DNA of 64,000 nucleotides from the NCBI GenBank assembly GCA_963653425.1, contig CAVJWC010000005.1, forward strand, positions 1 through 64,000, given 5' to 3'. This DNA is from UMGS692 sp963653425 (GTDB taxonomy: Bacteria > Bacillota > Clostridia > Christensenellales > CAG-314). How positions within the stretch are numbered: the stretch's first letter is position 1; each line of letters begins with the position of its first letter. The notes under the pieces are model-generated. The model was not told where the DNA came from. It worked only from the letters and a program-made list of their open reading frames with translations, and did no database searches. The position numbers and the translations under genes were made by a program. Positions 25,356-34,600 of this stretch are shown here, one piece after another.

Positions 25356-26543
25356 ATGAACTACAATAAAAAGACCATAAAAGATATTGACGTTTCGGGA
25401 AAACGCTGTCTTGTGAGAGTGGACTTCAACGTTCCGCTGGACGAAAACGGAAACGTTACCGACGACAACAGAATAGTCGGCGCGCTTCCTACTATTAAAT
25501 ACCTTATCGAAAAGGGCGCAAAGGTTATTCTTTGTTCGCACCTCGGACGTCCCAAGGGAAAGGTGGATATGAAATATTCTCTTGCGCCGGCGGCAAAGAG
25601 ACTTAAAGAGCTGGGCGTAGACGTTACGTTAAGCAGTGACGTTACGGGACCTTGCTCGGATAAACTTGTTTCCGAAATCAAATGCGGTCAGGTTATTATG
25701 CTTGAAAACCTGAGATTCTGCCCCGAAGAAGAGAAAAACGACAGAGAATTTTCCCGTAAACTCGCAAGTTACGCCGACGTTTACGTAGACGACGCTTTCG
25801 GAACGGCTCACAGAGCGCACGCTTCCACGGCAGGCGTAGCCGAATTCGTGAAAGTCGCGGTAGCCGGACTTCTCGTTGCGCGCGAACTCGAAATAATGGG
25901 CGGAGCTTTAGCCGATCCCAAGAGACCTTTCGTTGCCGTTCTCGGCGGAAGCAAGGTTTCGGACAAAATCGGAGTTATCGAAAACCTGCTTAATAAAGTG
26001 GATTACCTTCTTATCGGCGGAGCTATGGCTTATACCTTCGAAAAGGCTCTCGGCAAAAACGTAGGCAATTCCAAGCTCGAAGAGGACAAAGTCGAACTCG
26101 CTTCTTCTCTTATGAAAAAAGCCGAAGAAAAGGGCGTTAAGTTTATGCTTCCCATAGACACGGTAGCCGCAAAGGAATTTTCCGACGATTCCGAATACAA
26201 GACCGTGGAAGGCGATATTCCCGACGGATATATGGGACTGGATATAGGCGAAAAGACCGTAAAGGCTTATGCGGATATAATTCTTAAAGCAGGTACCGTC
26301 GTATGGAACGGACCTATGGGCGTTTTCGAAATGGAAAACTTCGCGAAAGGCACCAAAGGCGTGGCTCAGGCTATGGCGGACAGCAACGCGGTAACCATCG
26401 TAGGCGGAGGAGATTCCGCGGCAGCCGTTATTCAGATGGGCTACAAGGACAAAATGACTCACATCAGCACGGGCGGAGGCGCAAGTCTCGAATTCCTCGA
26501 AGGCAAAGTTCTTCCCGGAATCGCCTGCCTTAACGATAAATAA
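25356..26543 (+). CDS. pgk: Phosphoglycerate kinase
   Basis: The enzyme transfers phosphate from 1,3-bisphosphoglycerate to ADP in glycolysis. All 395 residues align with the family: the N-terminal substrate domain with RCLVRVDFNVPLDENG and LCSHLGRPKG, the hinge with VAVLGGSKVSDKIGVI, and the C-terminal nucleotide domain with GDSAAAV and HISTGGGASLEFLEG. AGGAGG lies 8 bp before the ATG. It heads a cluster pgk-tpiA-gpmI; gap and eno, which often accompany these genes, are not in the window. Confidence 0.98.
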   Translation: MNYNKKTIKDIDVSGKRCLVRVDFNVPLDENGNVTDDNRIVGALPTIKYLIEKGAKVILCSHLGRPKGKVDMKYSLAPAAKRLKELGVDVTLSSDVTGPCSDKLVSEIKCGQVIMLENLRFCPEEEKNDREFSRKLASYADVYVDDAFGTAHRAHASTAGVAEFVKVAVAGLLVARELEIMGGALADPKRPFVAVLGGSKVSDKIGVIENLLNKVDYLLIGGAMAYTFEKALGKNVGNSKLEEDKVELASSLMKKAEEKGVKFMLPIDTVAAKEFSDDSEYKTVEGDIPDGYMGLDIGEKTVKAYADIILKAGTVVWNGPMGVFEMENFAKGTKGVAQAMADSNAVTIVGGGDSAAAVIQMGYKDKMTHISTGGGASLEFLEGKVLPGIACLNDK

Positions 26544-26649
26544 GCGTTCTTATAAGGAACGCTGCGCGCCGTAAACGGAGCCATAAAGAGCTTTGCGTTT
26601 ACGCCGTATGCGATAAAGAATATCGCGTCCTGCGTTCCGTTAAACGCTT
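26542..26649 (+). other. Nested inverted repeats in the pgk-tpiA spacer
   Basis: Three nested stems close on one another: AAGCGTT (26542-26548) with AACGCTT (26643-26649), GGAACGC (26556-26562) with GCGTTCC (26632-26638), and CGTAAACG (26570-26577) with CGTTTACG (26596-26603). Together they could fold the whole spacer into one branched RNA structure just upstream of the tpiA ribosome binding site. No T-run follows, so it is not a plain terminator. A processing or stability element is possible. Confidence 0.65.
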
Positions 26650-26680
26650 CACAAATTCACATTCTCGGAGGACGATAGTA

Positions 26681-27436
26681 ATGAAAGTTATAGCGGGAAA
26701 CTGGAAAATGAATAAAATCGCGGCGGAAACCACGGAACTTATAAACGCAATCGCGCCCGCCGCAAATCAAGCCGATTGCAGAGTAATAGCCTGCGTTCCC
26801 TACACGGATTTAAGAGCGGCTATGTCTGCCGCCGACGGAACCAAAGTCCATATCGGCGCACAAAACGTTCATTGGGCGGAAAACGGCGCGTTTACGGGCG
26901 AAATAAGCGTTGCCATGCTTAAAGAAATCGGCGTCGAATACGTAATTATAGGTCACAGCGAACGCCGTCAGTATTTCGGAGAAACCGACGAAACCGTTAT
27001 GAAACGCGCGCTTGCTGCCATCAACGGCGGTCTTAATCCCATTATCTGCATAGGCGAAACCCTTGCCGAACGTCAGGCGGACAAAACTCAGAAAGTCCTC
27101 GAATCTCAGCTCGTGGGCGGTCTTAAAGGCATCGACGCCAACAAAATCCAAGGCGTTATCATAGCCTACGAACCCGTCTGGGCTATCGGTACGGGCAAAA
27201 CCGCTACCGCCGACGAAGCAAATAACGCTATCGGCTATATCAGAAAAATACTCGGCAAAATGTACGGCGACGACATCGCTAAACATACTCCCATTCTCTA
27301 CGGCGGTTCCATGAACGAGAAAAACGCCGAGGAATTGCTCTGTATGCCCCATATCGACGGCGGTCTCATAGGCGGCGCAAGCCTCGTCCCCGAAAAATTC
27401 AACGCCATCATCTCCGCCGCTAAACGCGACGAGTGA
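26681..27436 (+). CDS. tpiA: Triosephosphate isomerase
   Basis: This 251-residue TIM-barrel enzyme interconverts dihydroxyacetone phosphate and glyceraldehyde 3-phosphate. The catalytic signatures are present: GNWKMNK (Lys near residue 9), VIIGHSERRQYFGETD (the electrophilic His), AYEPVWAIGTG (the catalytic Glu and the phosphate-gripping loop), and GGSMNEKNAEEL plus IDGGLIGGASL. GGAGG precedes the ATG by about 9 bp. It follows pgk after a structured spacer and precedes gpmI across a repeat element. Confidence 0.98.
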   Translation: MKVIAGNWKMNKIAAETTELINAIAPAANQADCRVIACVPYTDLRAAMSAADGTKVHIGAQNVHWAENGAFTGEISVAMLKEIGVEYVIIGHSERRQYFGETDETVMKRALAAINGGLNPIICIGETLAERQADKTQKVLESQLVGGLKGIDANKIQGVIIAYEPVWAIGTGKTATADEANNAIGYIRKILGKMYGDDIAKHTPILYGGSMNEKNAEELLCMPHIDGGLIGGASLVPEKFNAIISAAKRDE

Positions 27437-27443
27437 TGCCTTC

Positions 27444-27701
27444 CCTTCTTTCTTCTGCGAAGAAAGAAGCAAAGACGCACCTACTTTCTTTAGAAAAGAA
27501 AGTAGGCAAAGAAACTTTCACCGTGGGGGCATTGAAAGACAACAGGCAGTCCGTTAACAAAAAAAGTCTGTAACTAAGGGGAAAGTATCAATTCTTAATA
27601 AAGTTTATTCAGAACGACGCCTTTCCCCACAATGAAGTTCTTTGTGCAACTTTCTCGAAAGAAAGTTGCAAGTTCTTTGGTACTTTCTTTCAAGAAAGTA
27701 C
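27444..27701. repeat. Composite hairpin element R3
   Basis: Four modules occur in order. H1 is CTTCTTTCTTCTGCGAAGAA with its 3' arm (from 27445). A linker CAAAGACGCACC follows, then H2, CTACTTTCTTTAGAAAAGAA with AGTAG, and the linker GCAAAGAAACTTTCACCGTG. A middle part holds GTCTGTAA, TATCAATTCTTAATAAA and a GGGGAAAG/CTTTCCCC stem (27578-27585 with 27621-27628). The 3' part has TGAAGTTCTTTG, H3 CAACTTTC/GAAAGTTG and H4 GTACTTTCTTTCAAGAAAGT. The same order recurs at 46.1, 53.7 and 57.2 kb. It lies between tpiA and gpmI. Confidence 0.85.
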
Positions 27702-27727
27702 GAAAACACACGAAAAGAGATTGATAT

Positions 27728-29266
27728 ATGGAAAAGAAGAAGATGACGGCTCTCGTTATAATGGACGGGTACGGATACGCGCCTGACGGCGAGGGCAATT
27801 GTATAGGAAGCAAAGGCAGCAGGTACGTCAGGTATCTTACGGAGAACTATCCGAGCGCGACGCTTGAGGCGTCGGGACTTGCGGTAGGGCTTCCCGCGGG
27901 GCAGATGGGCAACAGTGAAGTAGGCCATCTCAACATCGGTGCGGGCAGGATAGTTTATCAGGAGCTTACGAGGATAAGTAAGGACATAGAAGACGGCGAG
28001 TTTTACAGAAACGAAGTTCTTTTGACTGCGGTAAGGAACGCGGCTGAGAAGGGAACGTCCGTGCATTTTATGGGCTTGCTTTCCGACGGAGGCGTACACA
28101 GCCACATAACGCATTTATACGCGCTTCTGGAACTTGCGAAGAGAGAAGGCGCGAAGAAAGTTTACGTTCATTGTTTTACCGACGGAAGAGACGTTTCGCC
28201 CACGAGCGGAGCGGGTTTCGTGCATGAACTCAAAGAAAAGATAAAGGAAATCGGCGTAGGCGAGATAGCTTCTGTGTGCGGAAGATATTACGCTATGGAC
28301 AGAGACAATCGTTGGGACAGAGTGGAAAAAGCCTACGATATGTTGACTTTGGGAGAAGGCAAGGTTTGCCTTGACGCCGAAGACGCGCTTAACGAAAGCT
28401 ATAAGGAAGGCGTAACCGACGAATTCGTGGTTCCTACGCCCGTATATAAGGACGGAAAGCCCGTAGGTACGATAAACGACGGCGACAGCGTGGTATTTTT
28501 TAATTTCAGACCGGACAGAGCGAGAGAAATGACCCGTCAGCTCACGCAGAAAGAGAAAGGATTTACGCCGAAGAAAGAAGTAAAAGACCTTTATTACGTA
28601 TGTTTCGCGCGTTACGACGACTCTTTTACGGGCATAGAAATAGCTTTCAAGCCTCAGACGCTTAAAAACACGCTGGGAGAATATCTTGCTTTAACGGGCA
28701 AAACTCAGCTTCGTATAGCCGAAACGGAGAAATACGCGCACGTTACGTTCTTCTTCAACGGAGGCGTGGAAGAACCCAACAGGAACGAAGACAGAATTCT
28801 CATTCCGTCGCCCAAGGTAGCGACTTACGACCTTCAGCCCGAAATGAGCGCGTACCTCGTTACGGAAAGGGCGGTAAGCGAGATAAAGAGCGGAAAGTAC
28901 GACGTTATGATTCTTAACTTCGCAAACTGCGATATGGTAGGACATACGGGCGTTATAGAAGCGGCTAAAAAAGCCGTTAAAGTCGTTGACGAATGCGTCG
29001 AAAAAGTCGTTACGGCTATTTTGGAAGAGGGCGGACAGGTTTTCGTAACGGCAGACCACGGCAACGCCGAAAAACTTCTGGACGAAAACGGAAAGCCTTT
29101 TACCGCGCATACGACAAACCCCGTTCCGTTTATCTACGTAAGCGACAGAAAGAACGTTAAGGTTGAAAGCGGAAAGCTTTGCGACATCGCGCCCACGATG
29201 CTCAGCGTTATGGGACTTCCCGTTCCAAAGGAAATGACGGGTAAAGTCCTCGTCAGCGAGAAATAG
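27728..29266 (+). CDS. gpmI: 2,3-bisphosphoglycerate-independent phosphoglycerate mutase
   Basis: This manganese-dependent enzyme interconverts 3- and 2-phosphoglycerate. The 512-residue length is typical. Visible are the metal-binding start TALVIMDGYGYAPDGEGN, the phosphoserine loop AGQMGNSEVGHLNIGAGR, the inserted transferase domain with DGRDVSPTSG and RYYAMDRDNRWDR, and the C-terminal metal site with NFANCDMVGHTG and VTADHGNAEKL. The ribosome binding site is weak (AAAGAG), unlike neighbouring genes. No separate promoter was recognised, so it probably depends on read-through from pgk-tpiA across element R3. Confidence 0.97.
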   Translation: MEKKKMTALVIMDGYGYAPDGEGNCIGSKGSRYVRYLTENYPSATLEASGLAVGLPAGQMGNSEVGHLNIGAGRIVYQELTRISKDIEDGEFYRNEVLLTAVRNAAEKGTSVHFMGLLSDGGVHSHITHLYALLELAKREGAKKVYVHCFTDGRDVSPTSGAGFVHELKEKIKEIGVGEIASVCGRYYAMDRDNRWDRVEKAYDMLTLGEGKVCLDAEDALNESYKEGVTDEFVVPTPVYKDGKPVGTINDGDSVVFFNFRPDRAREMTRQLTQKEKGFTPKKEVKDLYYVCFARYDDSFTGIEIAFKPQTLKNTLGEYLALTGKTQLRIAETEKYAHVTFFFNGGVEEPNRNEDRILIPSPKVATYDLQPEMSAYLVTERAVSEIKSGKYDVMILNFANCDMVGHTGVIEAAKKAVKVVDECVEKVVTAILEEGGQVFVTADHGNAEKLLDENGKPFTAHTTNPVPFIYVSDRKNVKVESGKLCDIAPTMLSVMGLPVPKEMTGKVLVSEK

Positions 29267-29424
29267 CGAAAAAACGAGCCGAAAGAACGGAATTCCCCTA
29301 TAAAGCAGACAACGGTTTACAGGTAAGCGGACGCACGAAGTTTTATAAACCGTTTATAAGTACTATCAGGTTTATAAAACCGTTTGCGGGGACGGGTAAG
29401 TTCCGAGGTTAATATGACGAGATT

Positions 29425-29458
29425 AACGGTTGCGGATTTTCTTCCGCAACCGTTTTCC
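29425..29458 (+). terminator. Terminator after gpmI
   Basis: AACGGTTGCGGA (29425-29436) pairs with TCCGCAACCGTT (29443-29454), followed by T's. It lies in the 384-bp gpmI-adk spacer; apart from this and the adk promoter nothing else is evident there. Confidence 0.9.
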
Positions 29459-29542
29459 GTAGAAAATCGGGGCAAAAAGCTTCCGTTTGATTAACTTTCT
29501 GTTAAAAAAATAAAAATTTCGGGTTAAACTCGGCGAAAATCG

Positions 29543-29571
29543 TTTACAAAAATCGAAATTAAGGGTAATAT
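29543..29571 (+). promoter_or_regulatory. Promoter of the adk-map-infA operon
   Basis: TTTACA (29543-29548), 17 bp, TAATAT (29566-29571), about 80 bp before adk. Confidence 0.75.
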
Positions 29572-29650
29572 ATATATTGGCGGCGTTTGTACCGCAAAAA
29601 AAAGGATTGGTTCCCCAAGGCTAAGTCTCGCGGGATACGAAAGGTGAAAG

Positions 29651-30295
29651 ATGAAAATTATATTGCTCGGAGCGCCCGGATCGGGAAAAGGAACGCAGGC
29701 GCAGCTTATCTGTGAAGAGTTTGGACTTCCGCACATCAGCAGCGGAGATATTTTCCGTTATAACATAAGCCGCGGCACCGAGCTCGGTAAACTTGCCAAG
29801 CAGTACATAGACAGGGGAGAACTCGTCCCCGACGACGTTACCATAAAAATGATAACTGAAAGACTCGGCAGAGACGACTGCAGGAACGGTTACGTTCTGG
29901 ACGGATTTCCGCGTACCATTTCGCAGGCGGAAGACCTTGCCCGTCACGAGAAAACGGGCGTCGTGCTTGAACTCGAACTTCCTTACGAAGAAGTTCTCCA
30001 CAGACTTACGGGAAGAAGAAGTTGTCCGTCGTGCGGTAAGCCTTTCCATATCTCTATGCTCAACGGAAGCGAAGTCTGTCCTTCCTGTGGCGGAAAACTC
30101 GTAACCAGAGACGACGATACGGAAGAAACCGTCCGTAAGCGCCTCGACGTATACGACAGTTTGACCTACCCTCTTTCCGCCTACTACGAAAAGAAGGGCG
30201 TTCTGAGAAGAATCAACGGAAGCGGAGACATATCCCGCATTTTCGGCGAAATCAAAGACGTTCTTACCGAAGAAGAAAATAAAGCCGACGCGTAA
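29651..30295 (+). CDS. adk: Adenylate kinase, zinc-binding LID type
   Basis: The enzyme catalyses AMP + ATP to 2 ADP. The 214-residue protein opens with the P-loop LLGAPGSGKGTQA, followed by SSGDIFR and GYVLDGFPRTISQAE. The LID carries four cysteines (SCPSCGKPFH and VCPSCGG), the structural zinc site found in many Gram-positive adenylate kinases. AAAGGTG precedes the ATG. It heads adk-map-KOW-infA, the segment that normally follows secY in the ribosomal spc operon; secY is absent and adk has its own promoter. Confidence 0.98.
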   Translation: MKIILLGAPGSGKGTQAQLICEEFGLPHISSGDIFRYNISRGTELGKLAKQYIDRGELVPDDVTIKMITERLGRDDCRNGYVLDGFPRTISQAEDLARHEKTGVVLELELPYEEVLHRLTGRRSCPSCGKPFHISMLNGSEVCPSCGGKLVTRDDDTEETVRKRLDVYDSLTYPLSAYYEKKGVLRRINGSGDISRIFGEIKDVLTEEENKADA

Positions 30296-30340
30296 GAATT
30301 AACCTTAGCGCAGGTTTTAAGTTATAAAGGGGGCGTAAAA

Positions 30341-31090
30341 ATGATTATAAACGTAAAAACACCCGAAGAACTTGCAAGAATGAGAGTGGCGTGCAACATA
30401 ACGCGTGACGTGCTGCTTTTTGCCGAAGAAAAGATAAAACCCGGAATGACGACGGGCTTTCTCGACAAGATAATAAGAGATTTTATCGAACGTCACGGAG
30501 CGACGCCCAGTTTTCTCGATTATCACGGCTATCCGGCAAGCTCGTGCATAAGTATAAACGACGAAGTCGTGCACGGTATCCCGAACGACGACAGGTATAT
30601 CGAAGAAGGTATGATAGTCAGCGTGGACGTAGGAGCCTATATCAACGGTTTCCACGGCGACGCGGCGAGAACTTTTATTATCGGTCAGGTCGATCCCAAG
30701 GTTGAAAAGCTCGTTAAGGAAACCAGAGAGAGCTTCTTTGCGGCTGCCCGTATAGTTAAGCCCGGAGCTACCATAGGCGACATCGGAGCCGCCGTTTCGG
30801 GACACGTAAAACCCTTCGGTTACGGCGTGGTGAGAGAGATGGTAGGTCACGGCATAGGCAGAAACATGCACGAATTCCCCGACGTTCCCAATTACGGCGT
30901 AAAAGGAAAGGGCATTAAGTTGGTTGCGGGCAACACCATAGCCATCGAACCTATGATAAATCTCGGCACTGCGAGAATTAAATTCATGCCCGACGGCTGG
31001 ACGGTCAAGACTTACGACGGAAAACCCAGCGCGCATTACGAAAACACCGTTCTCGTAACGGAAGAGGGCTGTGAAATACTTACATTGTGA
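30341..31090 (+). CDS. map: Methionine aminopeptidase type I
   Basis: This enzyme removes the N-terminal methionine from nascent proteins. The 249 residues contain the pita-bread fold markers and the five metal ligands in context: VSVDVGAYINGFHGDAA (two Asp), GHGIGRNMHE (His), AIEPM (Glu) and ENTVLVTEEG (Glu). It lacks the N-terminal zinc-finger extension. GGGGG lies about 7 bp before the ATG. The next start codon is 8 bp beyond the stop, so the genes are tightly coupled. Confidence 0.97.
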   Translation: MIINVKTPEELARMRVACNITRDVLLFAEEKIKPGMTTGFLDKIIRDFIERHGATPSFLDYHGYPASSCISINDEVVHGIPNDDRYIEEGMIVSVDVGAYINGFHGDAARTFIIGQVDPKVEKLVKETRESFFAAARIVKPGATIGDIGAAVSGHVKPFGYGVVREMVGHGIGRNMHEFPDVPNYGVKGKGIKLVAGNTIAIEPMINLGTARIKFMPDGWTVKTYDGKPSAHYENTVLVTEEGCEILTL

Positions 31091-31097
31091 GGAACAG

Positions 31098-31382
31098 ATG
31101 AACAGCGACTATCAGCTTAAACGGGGCGATATAGTCGTAAGTTTCCGCGGACACGACAGAAACAGGTATCTCGTCGTGACGGAAAGCTTCGACGGTTCGG
31201 TTATCGTTGCCGACGGAAAAACCCGCCCCATAGAAAAAGCCAAACAGAAAAACGTCCGCCACGTACGGTTCGTCGGTCATTCGGAGGAGATTGAAAAAGC
31301 CTTCGAAGAAAACGGACTTACCGACGCTCTTATAAGGCGCGTTTTAAGCGAATGCGACAAAACCGCGGTTAAATTCCGCTGA
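31098..31382 (+). CDS. KOW-domain (L14e-like) RNA-binding protein
   Basis: This 94-residue protein fits the small KOW-domain family encoded between map and infA in many Firmicutes. It begins LKRGDIVVSFRGHDRNRYLVV (a KOW-like beta motif), then VADGKTRPIEKAKQKNVRHV and a helical C-terminus. Its exact function is not established in the family; ribosome or RNA association is presumed. GAGGA lies before the ATG at 31098. A longer in-frame start at 31071 overlaps map and is less likely. Confidence 0.85.
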   Translation: MNSDYQLKRGDIVVSFRGHDRNRYLVVTESFDGSVIVADGKTRPIEKAKQKNVRHVRFVGHSEEIEKAFEENGLTDALIRRVLSECDKTAVKFR

Positions 31383-31408
31383 CAAAAATAAATTCCGACG
31401 GAGGATAT

Positions 31409-31648
31409 ATGTCAAAAGATGATGTAATAGAGTTGGAAGGCGTAGTAACGGAAGCACTTCCCAACGCGAATTTCAAAGTTAAGCTCAGCAACAACCATAT
31501 CGTTACCGCTTATATTTCGGGTAAGCTTCGTATGAACTATATAAAAATACTGCCCGGCGATACGGTTAAGCTCGAACTCAGCCCCTACGACCTCAACAAA
31601 GGCAGAATCACCTGGAGAGGCAAAGGCGGAACTCCCGCCAATAATTAA
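31409..31648 (+). CDS. infA: Translation initiation factor IF-1
   Basis: IF-1 binds the A site of the 30S subunit during initiation. The 79-residue product has the S1-like OB fold with MSKDDVIELEGVVTEALPN, FKVKLSNNHIVTAYISGKLR and ILPGDTVKLELSPYDLNKGR. The usual form ends near the last motif; here there is a short Gly/Asn-rich tail. It ends the adk-map-KOW-infA operon. rpmJ, rpsM and the other ribosomal genes that normally follow are absent. Confidence 0.97.
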   Translation: MSKDDVIELEGVVTEALPNANFKVKLSNNHIVTAYISGKLRMNYIKILPGDTVKLELSPYDLNKGRITWRGKGGTPANN

Positions 31649-31692
31649 AAGTCTTTACGGGCGCGTCTTTTGGCGCGCCGAAAACGACGTAA

Positions 31693-34600
31693 ATGTTCGG
31701 CGACTTAAATTTATACGAAAACTACGGTAAAATAGTCAAAAGCGTCCGCAGCGGAATTCCGACTGCGGTTTTTGGTGTACAGCAAAGCGAAAAATTCTTC
31801 CTTACGAGAAGACTGGGGTGCGGATTTTCCTTTTTCGTAACCAAAGACTTTCTCTCTGCGAAAAAAGCCGTCGAAAGCATGAAAGGCTTCGAATATCTGC
31901 CCTTTGCCGACGACGTTCTGCTGTATAAAAGAAACGCTTCCGCAAGCGTTTATATCGAAATAAACAGAATTCTCTATCTCATGTATTCGGGACTTATCGG
32001 CGGAGTCGTCGTCAGCGCGGACGCCGTCACGAGAAAGTATCCGAAACGCGAAATCTTTTTCGGCAAGTGTTTCGACGTCGAAAAGGGCAGGGATTACGAT
32101 ATAAGAGAAATCGTCCGTAAGCTTATAGACTGCGGTTATAAAAGAACGCCTCTCGTCGCGACTCACGGAGAATTCAGTTTGAGAGGTGATATTCTCGACG
32201 TTTTCTCGCCCCTTTACGACAAGCCCGTAAGAACGGAGTTTTTCGGGGATACCGTTCAGTCGGTGAGATTTTTCGACGTGGAAGAACACGTTTCCACGGG
32301 AGACGCGGACGTTTTCACCGTTATTCCCGTGAGCGAAATCGTGGAATACAATAACGGCGAAGCTCTTTCTCTTGCGAGCGAAGAGGCAATGAAAGCCAAA
32401 GGTCTTTCGCCCGACGCACAAGAGAGGCTGAGAAGCGTAATTTCCGACCTTAAAAGCGGAGAACCTACCGCGTGGCTTGCGCCCTTTGCGCCTTACGACG
32501 ATATATCGCGCTACTTTCCTCCCGAAACGGTAGTGGTTCTTGACGAACCCAAAGTCATAGGCGAAAGACTGGATACCGTTTACGGCGAACATCAAAGACG
32601 ATGCGGATACCTTACCGAACGCGGAGAAATAACCGTTAAGGGCGTAGAAACGCTTATAGACGAAGAAAGCGTTAAAAAAGCTCTTCTCTCGACCGAAAGA
32701 AGTCTGTCTTTTCAGCTTCTTACGGCAGAAAGCTTCTTTAAGCCCAAGGAAGTCCTGTCGGTAAGTTCTTCTGCCGTCCCGAGTTACAGAGGAGACGCGG
32801 GAAGACTTGCCACGGACGTTAAAAACTGGTCGGCTAACGGCTATAAAGTAGGTATCTACGCAGGTAACAGGGAAAAAGCCGAACGCGTTTTCAGGGAACT
32901 CTATTCCGAAGGGGTTACGACAGACGTTGCCGAAACTTCCGACTGTTCTCTCGTTAACCCGACGGTACTTCCGTTTTCTTTTCCGGAAGGCTTTGTAAGT
33001 CATTCGGATAAGCTCGTTTTAATAGGCGACGACAGAGTTTTTACCCAGACGCACGAACAGACCAGGAGACTTAAAAAGACTGCGAGACAGGCGTTTTTCG
33101 CGGTGGAAGCGGGCGATTACGTCGTTCACGAAGTCCACGGCGTCGGACTTTGCGTAGGAACGACCACCATGAAGGGCGAATACGGCGAAAAGGATTACAT
33201 CGTCGTAAAGTACAGGAACAACGATACTCTTTACGTTCCCGTAGAAGTCAGCGACCTTCTCAGTAAATATAGCGGAGGAGAAGCCCATCCCAAACTCAGC
33301 GCGCTCGGCGGAGGAGAGTTCGAAAGAACCAAAGCCAAGGTCAGAGAAGGACTTAAAAAACTTGCGATAGACCTTCTCGCTCTCTATAAAGAAAGGCTTA
33401 AACCGCGCGGTTTCGTTTATAAAAGCGACGCTTTTCTGGAAGAAAGTTTTGCCGAAGCCTTCCCTTACACCGAAACCGACGACCAACTGCGGTGTATAGA
33501 GGAGATAAACAGGGATTTGTCTGCGGACAGAATAATGGACAGACTGCTTGTCGGCGACGTGGGATTCGGAAAGACGGAAGTGGCTATGCGCGCCGTTTTC
33601 AGAGTGGTTTCCAACGGCAAACAGGCTATCGTTCTTGCGCCAACGACCATTCTTTCCCAGCAACACTACGAAACGATGAAAGCCCGTTTCGAACCTTTCG
33701 GCCTGACCGTCGCTTGCCTTAACCGTTTCCGCTCCGCCGGCGAACAAAAAGAGATTATCGCCAAAATCGAAAGAGGCGAGATAAACGTGGTTATAGGCAC
33801 GCACAGACTTCTCAACAAGACTATCCGCTACAAAGACGCGGGAATTCTCGTTCTCGACGAAGAACATCGTTTCGGCGTGGAACACAAGGAAATTCTTAAA
33901 ACCGTGAATACGGGAATAGACGTTCTGAGTATGTCCGCAACCCCCATTCCGAGAACGCTTCATATGGCTTTGTCGGGAATAAGAGACGTTTCCACCATAA
34001 CGACGCCCCCGGGAGGAAGACTTCCCGTGGAAAGTTACGTGGTGGAAGATTCGCCCGCGCTCATAAGGGACGTCGTTTTAAGAGAAATCGCCCGTGGCGG
34101 ACAGGTTTTCGTGGTGTATAACAGAGTCGAGAGTATAGAAGCCTTTTCGCAGAGAATGAGAGACATCCTTCCCGAAGTTTCGCTGAGAATCGCTCACGGA
34201 CAGATGAACGAACACCAGCTCGAAAAGACGGTGTACGATTTTGCAAAGAAAGAATTCGACGTTCTTATATCCACCACAATAATAGAAAACGGCATAGACA
34301 TTCCCAACGCCAACACGCTCATAGTCTACGACGCCGACAATCTCGGACTTTCTCAGCTCTATCAGCTCAGGGGAAGAGTAGGAAGAAGCAACAGACTGGG
34401 TTTTGCCTATTTCGTTTACAGAGGAACGCTTACGGCAACCGCTTATAAACGGCTTACGTCCATTATGGAAAACACCGAACTGGGAAGCGGTTTCAAGATA
34501 GCCGTAAAAGACCTCGAAATAAGGGGCGCAGGCAACGTTCTCGGAAAAGAACAGCACGGACATATGGCTAAGGTAGGTACCGAAACCTATATGAAACTTC

